NCBI GenBank assembly: GCA_012510625.1
Contig: JAAZHP010000163.1
Location: forward strand, 1 to 6,959
Length of the DNA stretch: 6,959 bases
Reading direction: 5' to 3'
Source of the DNA: Bacillota bacterium
Lineage (GTDB): Bacteria > Bacillota > Dethiobacteria > DTU022
Shown one piece after another: positions 1 through 4,505 of the stretch; positions within the stretch are counted from its first letter, which is position 1; every line of letters starts with the position of its first letter. Position numbers and translations under genes: made by a program. The notes below the pieces were generated by a model. That model did no database searches and had not been told where the DNA came from. It saw only the letters and a list, made by a program, of their open reading frames with translations.

Positions 1-94
1 CCGGCGGGTTCTTTGATCAAGGCGGACTAATTTGCCCGGCCTTTGCATAAAGAATAAAGATGTTCGCAATTCAGGCCGGTGAATCGTCCGGGTA

Positions 95-123
95 TTGACT
101 GGCAATAATTGTATCCATAGAAG
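95..123 (+). promoter_or_regulatory. Weak candidate promoter for the Mur ligase gene
   Basis: TTGACT (95-100, five of six consensus bases) is followed after 17 bases by TAGAAG (118-123, four of six). A transcript starting near 130 would have a leader of about 70 bases before the ATG at 201. The -10 box is poor, so this is tentative. The first 94 bases hold nothing I can assign. A frame ending in TAA at 28-30 could be the last nine residues of an upstream gene, but it is too short to judge. Confidence 0.3.
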
Positions 124-184
124 CAAATTGGAAGCAGGATTTAGGCTGCCGTTCAAAGAACAATGAGAGAGTGTGTTGATAGGC

Positions 185-190
185 GGAGGT
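185..190 (+). promoter_or_regulatory. Ribosome binding site that selects the ATG at 201
   Basis: GGAGGT lies 10 bases before ATG 201. The longer reading, from GTG at 189, would overlap this Shine-Dalgarno sequence and could not use it. ATG 207 would be 16 bases away, which is too far. This makes 201 the best start for the Mur ligase. Confidence 0.65.
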
Positions 191-200
191 GTGTCAAAAA

Positions 201-1742
201 ATGATCATGCTGCAAGAGCTGCTCAGACAGGTCGAAATATTGGAATCAAACTTCTGCGCCAATCCGGCCATTTCCGGCCTGGCGTACCACTCGGAGCGGG
301 TGCAGCCGGGCTCGCTTTTTTTCTGTATCAAGGGTTTTAAAACCGACGGCCATTGTTACCTGGAGCAGGCCAAAGAAAAAGGCGCCGCCGCAGCAATAGT
401 GGAAGAAATTAACTCGCTGGTGGAGCTGCCCCAATTTCGAGTCGCAGACAGCCGCAGCGCCCTGGCCGCCCTGGCGGATTATTTCTATGACCACCCTTCG
501 CGAAAGCTGAAAATGATCGGTATTACTGCCAGCAACGGCAAAACGACGACCAGCTTTATGACCAATGCTGTCCTGGAGGAACAGGGGCTGAAAACAGGGC
601 TTATCGGAACCGTTATCGTTAAGTCCGGCAGCAGGATCCGGCCGGCGGTGCTAACCACTCCTGAATCGCTGGACCTGCATCAGTATCTTTACCAGATGGT
701 CGAGCAGGGGGTTTCCCATGTAACCATGGAGGTCTCCTCCTCGGGTATTGACCTCAACAGGGTAGGTTCCGTCGATTACGATATCATTGTGTTCAACAAT
801 GTCAGCCGCGAGCATATCGATCTGCACGGCTCTTTTGAAAACTACTTCCAGACCAAGGCCGGCCTGGTGCGGCGGGCCGGGCCTGAACAATGGGTTATAT
901 TGAACATGGATTGCCCCTATGCCGCATCTTTGAATAAAGAGACCGCAGCGAGAACACTGACCTACGGATTTAAAAACAGCGACGCCGACTGCGTGGTTAG
1001 AGAGCTGGATCTGGCCACGGGACGGGCTCACTTTTTCGTTGAACTTAAAAAGCCGGGCCTGGCAGAAAAAATGGCCGGCGGCCTGAAGAGCTTCCCCATC
1101 GAACTCTCCGTTCTGGGCCTGCACAGCGTCTACAACGCCATGGCGGCGGTGCTTTGCGGCCTGCTCTGCGGCGTCTCCGTGCCGGTAATCCAGCGCGCCC
1201 TGAAGAAATTTCGCGGGGTAGAGCGCCGCTTCGAATTGATTTTTGACGGCGACTTTAAGGTCATCGACGATCATTTCGCCAACAGCGGCAACATCAACGT
1301 CACCCTGGAGACGTTAAAGTACATGAAATACCGCCGCCTGCACCTGGTTTACGCCATCCGCGGCAGCAGGGGGGTCACCGTGAACCGCGAAAATGCTGAA
1401 ACGATGGCCGGGTGGATCCCCCGGCTCGGGGTTAAAACGGTCATCGCCACGACCAGCAGCAGCCATGTCACCGAAAAGGATTTCGTAACGCCGGATGAAA
1501 TCCGGGCTTTTTCTGAAGAGATGGAGGCGGCAGGAATTCAATACGAGCTGCACCGGGAGCTGCCTGACGCTATTGCCGCGGCGCTCTCCCGGGTCCGGCC
1601 CGGCGATGTGCTCCTGCTGTTGGGCTGCCAGGGAATGGATTACGGCGCCGGGATCTGCCTGGAAATGATCCACCGCCGCTACCCCCATCTCGACCGGGAT
1701 GAGGTTTTCCAGGCTTTGCAGAACCGGGTGGCGGGTATATAA
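201..1742 (+). CDS. MurE-like Mur ligase with altered amino-acid-binding motifs
   Basis: Cytoplasmic ATP-dependent amide ligase of the Mur family, 513 residues, close to the usual MurE length. The N-terminal domain has the MurE pattern YHSERVQPGSLFFCIKG (about 29-45). The central domain has the P-loop GITASNGKTTT (107-117), TTPES (152-156), EVSSSGIDL (177-185), NNVSREHIDLHGS (199-211) and YFQTKAGL (215-222), where Lys219 matches the lysine that is carbamylated in Mur ligases. LGLHSVYNAMAA (305-316) and GVERRFEL (339-346) lead into the C-terminal domain. That domain departs from MurE. The DYAHTPD position reads DDHFANSGN (356-364), the GGDRD position reads IRGSRG, no DNPR motif is present, and the GKGHE position reads GCQGM (475-479). 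In MurE the last two motifs contact diaminopimelate or lysine. It is therefore clearly a Mur ligase, but probably not a standard UDP-MurNAc-tripeptide synthetase. No other mur gene is in view. Automatic annotation would probably call it murE. Confidence 0.88.
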   Translation: MIMLQELLRQVEILESNFCANPAISGLAYHSERVQPGSLFFCIKGFKTDGHCYLEQAKEKGAAAAIVEEINSLVELPQFRVADSRSALAALADYFYDHPSRKLKMIGITASNGKTTTSFMTNAVLEEQGLKTGLIGTVIVKSGSRIRPAVLTTPESLDLHQYLYQMVEQGVSHVTMEVSSSGIDLNRVGSVDYDIIVFNNVSREHIDLHGSFENYFQTKAGLVRRAGPEQWVILNMDCPYAASLNKETAARTLTYGFKNSDADCVVRELDLATGRAHFFVELKKPGLAEKMAGGLKSFPIELSVLGLHSVYNAMAAVLCGLLCGVSVPVIQRALKKFRGVERRFELIFDGDFKVIDDHFANSGNINVTLETLKYMKYRRLHLVYAIRGSRGVTVNRENAETMAGWIPRLGVKTVIATTSSSHVTEKDFVTPDEIRAFSEEMEAAGIQYELHRELPDAIAAALSRVRPGDVLLLLGCQGMDYGAGICLEMIHRRYPHLDRDEVFQALQNRVAGI

Positions 1743-1752
1743 AGTTTACGAT

Positions 1753-2505
1753 CTATTTCTCTTTGATATCAATACCTCCCATGAAGGCGCGCGCCTGAAT
1801 CCGCAGATACTTGCCGTCCGCCGCCTCTCCGGGCTCGCCGATCTTGCGGCTGGCCACAATGCCACCGTCTTCCTGATCTTTGAAGGCGATCCCCCCAAGA
1901 ATGGCGGTCCCCTCGTAAACCACGGCCAGATCGGGCGGTATTTTAACATCAATTCCCCCCATGATCGCCGTTAAATCGAGGAGCGTTTCGCCATCGGGGA
2001 TCTCCGCCGCCGTCAGGTCCATATCAATGCCGCCCATAAATGCAAAATAGCTGCCGCTCTCCAGTTTCCATGGAGATGAACCGCCCACCTTAACTCCCCC
2101 CAGGAAAGCCCAGCGCCCGCCGCTGCGCTCGGCCAGCGCCCGGCCGCGAATCAGGTTAAAGCCGGCAATTATCAATAGCGCTGCAAGGAGAATGCTCCAG
2201 AACATATCTGTTTTCAGATCTGCCAGGTAACCAAATTTACGGGCCAGGTAGAGGGCGCCGATGGAAAAAATGATTAAACCGCTTAAAAAGCGGCCCGGAT
2301 AGAAAATAGTCTTTCTTTCTCCTGCTGCAGAACGGGAACGGAAAGAAGAGAGCAACCAATCCAGGCCTGCAACAACCAGGAGAAGAGGCCAGTAAGAGAG
2401 TATATCGCGCGCACTGATCTCAAAACCAAGCAAGTTTAAAACAATGGCCGCTCCCAGCAACAGTAAAAAGAGGCCGATAAAAAAACGCCCGCTTAAATAA
2501 CGCAC
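1753..2505 (-). CDS. LiaI/LiaF-like membrane protein with GGI repeats
   Basis: Predicted integral membrane protein of 250 residues. It has four hydrophobic segments at about 8-27, 36-52, 72-88 and 101-119, forming two similar pairs: each begins GRF and has a second segment rich in Leu, Ile and Ala. The soluble C-terminal half carries five GGI-type repeats: LGGVKVGG (135-142), FMGGIDMDL (156-164), IMGGIDVKIP (181-190), ILGGIAFK (202-209) and FMGGIDIKEK (241-250). This matches the LiaF C-terminal family (cell-wall-active antibiotic response; DUF2154-like) fused to LiaI/DUF5668-type membrane segments. In Bacillus, LiaF restrains the LiaRS envelope-stress system; here no LiaR or LiaS is nearby. 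GTG 2505 is chosen because AGGGGTGA (2520-2513) sits 7 bases upstream and the hydrophobic segment follows at once. A longer reading from GTG 2556 has no ribosome binding site and starts almost at the predicted transcription start. The gene converges on the Mur ligase. Confidence 0.82.
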   Translation of the reverse strand: MRYLSGRFFIGLFLLLLGAAIVLNLLGFEISARDILSYWPLLLVVAGLDWLLSSFRSRSAAGERKTIFYPGRFLSGLIIFSIGALYLARKFGYLADLKTDMFWSILLAALLIIAGFNLIRGRALAERSGGRWAFLGGVKVGGSSPWKLESGSYFAFMGGIDMDLTAAEIPDGETLLDLTAIMGGIDVKIPPDLAVVYEGTAILGGIAFKDQEDGGIVASRKIGEPGEAADGKYLRIQARAFMGGIDIKEK

Positions 2506-2512
2506 CCCTGGT

Positions 2513-2520
2513 TCACCCCT
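2513..2520 (-). promoter_or_regulatory. Ribosome binding site of the LiaF-like gene
   Basis: On the minus strand AGGGGTGA (2520 to 2513) differs by one missing base from the ideal AGGAGGTGA and lies 7 bases before GTG 2505. It decides the start in favour of 2505 over the upstream GTG at 2556. Confidence 0.5.
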
Positions 2521-2564
2521 ATGACTTAAATTTAAGCTTCCAGCATTTGCCGGCACTTTTTAAA

Positions 2565-2593
2565 ATTATAAATCAAAATCAACCCCGGGTAAA
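2565..2593 (-). promoter_or_regulatory. Sigma-A-like promoter of the LiaF-like gene
   Basis: Read on the minus strand, TTTACC (2593-2588) is followed by a 17-base spacer and a perfect TATAAT (2570-2565). Transcription would begin near 2558, giving a leader of about 50 bases before GTG 2505. Confidence 0.55.
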
Positions 2594-2622
2594 CATTTTT
2601 CATGAGTGACTGCACCCGGTGA

Positions 2623-2638
2623 AAACATTTCTGTTTAT
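2623..2638. repeat. Dyad AAACA-N4-TGTTTAT, copy 1
   Basis: AAACA (2623-2627), TTTC, TGTTT (2632-2636), then AT. The arms are perfect 5-base inverted repeats. The same arrangement, including the trailing AT, recurs 66 bases downstream. This suggests paired operator sites, but the regulator is unknown. Confidence 0.4.
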
Positions 2639-2688
2639 CAATATGCAGCCGTGAAGCAAGGCCGGATTCTCTTTTTTACATGGCACAG

Positions 2689-2704
2689 AAACAGGCCTGT
2701 TTAT
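2689..2704. repeat. Dyad AAACA-N4-TGTTTAT, copy 2 (14-bp perfect palindrome)
   Basis: AAACAGGCCTGTTT (2689-2702) is fully self-complementary and is followed by AT, as in copy 1. It lies about 55 bases upstream of the -35 box of the rightward promoter, where either an activator or a repressor could act. Confidence 0.42.
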
Positions 2705-2731
2705 GGAGCGAGGAAATTTACCCGCTAGGTG

Positions 2732-2793
2732 TTGTTACACTGATAGTTTTCTTTTATTTGCATTATGCCAAAACTTGCAATATAATGTAACAA
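2732..2793. repeat. Inverted pair TTGTTACA / TGTAACAA around the regulator promoter
   Basis: TTGTTACA (2732-2739) and its exact reverse complement TGTAACAA (2786-2793) are 54 bp apart centre to centre, close to five helical turns. The second arm begins on the last base of the -10 box. They could be two half-sites for a dimer or looping repressor. This is inference; no known operator was matched. Confidence 0.35.
2758..2786 (+). promoter_or_regulatory. Promoter of the dual-HTH regulator gene
   Basis: TTGCAT (2758-2763) is followed by a 17-base spacer and a perfect TATAAT (2781-2786). Transcription would start near 2793, about 30 bases before GTG 2824. The -35 box matches only three consensus bases, so the promoter may need help or be modest in strength. 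Confidence 0.55.
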
Positions 2794-2823
2794 AAAGACA
2801 CTCCAGGGAAGAAGGGTCCTTAT

Positions 2824-4002
2824 GTGAACTATATGACCGTAAAAGAGGCCGGAGAAAAATGGGGATTGGGCACGCGGATTGTGACCCTCTACTGCGTGGA
2901 AGGCAGAATTCCAGGAGCCCTGAAAAAAGGAAACCTCTGGCTAATACCGGCAGATGCTGCCCGGCCTGCCGATAAAAGGCGCAAGCAGGCGCCGCCTCAA
3001 AAATCGCTTTCCTCTGATCTTGACGAAATCATCGCCGCCACCACAGTCCCCATGCCAGGCCATAACCCGGACGCAATTTTGGATGCCTTCACCGAAGAAA
3101 GACTTTATCTTCAGTATGAGAGCGTGCTGGCCTACCTGCGGGGCGAATTCCAGCGTGCGCAGGCCTGTTTCCGCAAAACGGAGGGAGACGACGCGGCCAG
3201 GCTGCGCGCCTGTCCGGTGGCCATTGCCGCGGCCATCAGCATGGGAGACTACCAGGCTTACACAGAAATTGATTCCTACCTGAAAAAATGCGTGGAAGCG
3301 CACGAGGGCAGCAGTATAGCCGCTTTCGCAGAGCTGGCGCTGGCCACCGCCGCCGTCAGCATGATTGCGCCGCAGATGGCTCCCGGATGGCTTCAGGAAG
3401 GAAATTTCAGCGCCCTGGCGCCGCAGGCGAAGCCGGACGCCCTCTACCTGCGCGCCAAGTACTTTCACTGCCTGGGCCAGGACGAACTTGCCCTGGCCGT
3501 AGCGCAGTCCGCGCTGGCTCTTTGCGCGCCGGAACGGGGGATCACCGTTCCCGATCTCTATCTCCGTGTCAACTGTGCCGTCGCCTGCTACTATCTCGGG
3601 CGCGTGGCTGAGGCCAGGCGCTGGCTGCTTGAGGCCATGCGCCTCGCCCTGCCCCACGGCTTTATCACCCCCTTTGCAGAGCTTGTCACCGCCCTCGGCG
3701 GCCTGGTGGAGCAATGCCTTGAGCAGGAATTCCCGGACCGTTACAGCGCGGTCATTGAACAGTGGAAGCACACCTGGAAAAACTGGATCACCTTCCATAA
3801 CCAGTTCACAAACGATCACATCACTCTCAAGCTCTCCCTGCGCGAATACCATATCGCTTTGCTTGTGGCGCGGCGCGTTCCCTATGCCAAAATCGCGGAG
3901 CAGTATGGCGTTTCGGTGGGCAGGCTCAAAAACATCGTCCTTGAGATTTACCAAAAGCTGTTCATCTCCGGCCGGAACGAGCTGGCCAGGCATGTCTTTT
4001 AG
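2824..4002 (+). CDS. Transcriptional regulator with N-terminal excisionase/MerR-like HTH and C-terminal LuxR-type HTH
   Basis: Predicted cytoplasmic DNA-binding regulator, 392 residues. Residues 3-42 (MTVKEAGEKWGLGTRIVTLY, then EGRIPGALKKGNLWLIP) form the helix-turn-helix plus wing seen in MerR/excisionase-type domains. A basic, proline-containing linker (about 47-62) follows. Residues 95-300 are almost wholly helical with TPR-like pairs, for example LAYLRGEFQRAQACF and ACYYLGRVAEARRWLLEAM. Residues 334-389 resemble a LuxR/GerE HTH: LSLREYHIALLVARR, then YAKIAEQYGVSVGRLKNIV and SGRNELARHV. The overall plan recalls MalT-like regulators without the ATPase domain. GTG 2824 is used because GAAGGG (2811-2816) lies 7 bases upstream; the ATG at 2833 is too far away. 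The effector and targets are unknown, but the downstream exported-protein genes and its own promoter are natural candidates. Confidence 0.85.
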   Translation: MNYMTVKEAGEKWGLGTRIVTLYCVEGRIPGALKKGNLWLIPADAARPADKRRKQAPPQKSLSSDLDEIIAATTVPMPGHNPDAILDAFTEERLYLQYESVLAYLRGEFQRAQACFRKTEGDDAARLRACPVAIAAAISMGDYQAYTEIDSYLKKCVEAHEGSSIAAFAELALATAAVSMIAPQMAPGWLQEGNFSALAPQAKPDALYLRAKYFHCLGQDELALAVAQSALALCAPERGITVPDLYLRVNCAVACYYLGRVAEARRWLLEAMRLALPHGFITPFAELVTALGGLVEQCLEQEFPDRYSAVIEQWKHTWKNWITFHNQFTNDHITLKLSLREYHIALLVARRVPYAKIAEQYGVSVGRLKNIVLEIYQKLFISGRNELARHVF

Positions 4003-4014
4003 CACCCAAAAAAC

Positions 4015-4040
4015 GTGACTTTTTGATAGTAAAAAGTCAC
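4015..4040. repeat. Perfect 10+10 bp dyad after the regulator gene
   Basis: GTGACTTTTT (4015-4024) and AAAAAGTCAC (4031-4040) are exact reverse complements around the 6-base loop GATAGT. On the plus strand no T-run follows (TACCCGG), so it is a poor rightward terminator. On the minus strand the hairpin is followed by G and six T (4013-4008), so it could end leftward transcripts, although no leftward gene lies to its right here. It may instead be a regulator-binding dyad upstream of the 4127 gene. Confidence 0.6.
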
Positions 4041-4051
4041 TACCCGGCGCC

Positions 4052-4069
4052 TAAAATTGCCCCTATGAT
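4052..4069 (+). promoter_or_regulatory. Candidate -10 boxes upstream of the cysteine-rich gene
   Basis: TAAAAT (4052-4057) and TATGAT (4064-4069) each match five of six bases of the -10 consensus. Neither has a recognisable -35 box at 16-18 bases. The 4015-4040 dyad occupies the place where an activator would sit. This would fit an activator-dependent promoter but is not proof of one. Confidence 0.25.
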
Positions 4070-4126
4070 AGATGTAAGAAAGCTGTCATGGGGGTTTTTT
4101 CCCGCAATGGAAAAGGGGGCGCACGG

Positions 4127-4492
4127 ATGGAACCTGAACAAAAGCGGCTCTACAAGGTATTCCGGGCAGGAGGCCGCCGCTTTCCCGTATACCTTGAATA
4201 TGACCCGCAGCTTGGCCGGAGCTACCCGGCCTACCCCGACTTTACGGAGCACCCCGAGTATACCGCCGAAGGACGGCCCTTGGCTACGGCGGAGCAGGAG
4301 AGCTGCCCCCATGGCAAGCCTAATGCCCCGGGGAAAGATCCGCCCGGCGACTGCGGCGGCTGCGGCTGGTTTTACCGGGAGCAGGCGCCCTACGACCCCA
4401 TCGGCGTCTGCATGTGCGACGCGCGGCGTCGCGAAAACAAAGACGGCTCCCTGAAAAGCCGAAAGGCTCCGCGGGGCCTAGATCGGAGATGA
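4127..4492 (+). CDS. Small cysteine-rich conserved hypothetical protein
   Basis: A 121-residue soluble protein with no signal peptide or membrane segment. Start ATG 4127 is chosen because AGGGGG (4114-4119) lies 7 bases upstream; an in-frame ATG at 4088 has no good ribosome binding site. The first half is rich in Tyr and Pro, with RSYPAYPDFTEHPEY at 31-45. The second half carries SCPHG (Cys60, His62), DCGGCGWFYR (Cys76, Cys79) and GVCMCDARRR (Cys95, Cys97). The five cysteines and one histidine look like a metal site, probably zinc, though this is inferred from spacing only. The tail is basic. I recall similar short proteins in Clostridia but cannot name a function. It ends 13 bases before the secreted-protein start, so the two are probably co-transcribed. 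Confidence 0.7.
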   Translation: MEPEQKRLYKVFRAGGRRFPVYLEYDPQLGRSYPAYPDFTEHPEYTAEGRPLATAEQESCPHGKPNAPGKDPPGDCGGCGWFYREQAPYDPIGVCMCDARRRENKDGSLKSRKAPRGLDRR

Positions 4493-4494
4493 AA

Positions 4495-4499
4495 AAGGA
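4495..4499 (+). promoter_or_regulatory. Ribosome binding site of the secreted repeat protein
   Basis: AAGGA (4495-4499) lies 6 bases before ATG 4506 and directly abuts an in-frame ATG at 4500. Spacing therefore favours 4506 as the start. Confidence 0.5.
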
Positions 4500-4505
4500 A
4501 TGAGA

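Larger units (their letters stand above)
2506..2823. other. Divergent intergenic control region
   Basis: This stretch of about 318 bases holds no credible gene. It is AT-richer than its flanks. It contains a promoter on each strand (2593-2565 leftward, 2758-2786 rightward), two AAACA-N4-TGTTTAT dyads, and a TTGTTACA/TGTAACAA pair around the rightward promoter. A short frame at 2703-2975 overlaps the regulator start and has no family features. Confidence 0.6.

Noticed and set aside
1..30. Reading frame ending in TAA at 28-30 (PAGSLIKAD)
   Set aside because: Nine residues cannot show whether a real gene ends here.
36..79. Inverted repeat CCGGCCT (36-42) / AGGCCGG (73-79), with TTGC/GCAA inside
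   Set aside because: A long loop and no T-run after it; not a convincing terminator or riboswitch.
651..1274. Long minus-strand frame inside the Mur ligase gene
   Set aside because: It lies wholly inside a gene with clear family motifs and shows no family features itself.
2741..2747. TGATAGT shared with the loop of the 4015-4040 dyad (4024-4030)
   Set aside because: A 7-base match without the surrounding dyad is expected by chance.
2941..4005. 354-codon minus-strand frame opposite the regulator
   Set aside because: Its length follows from GC-biased codons of the regulator; the translation has no recognisable motifs.
4023..4454. 143-codon plus-strand frame overlapping the Cys-rich gene
   Set aside because: Low-complexity Arg/Ala/Pro translation without a ribosome binding site; the other frame has a good one and patterned cysteines.
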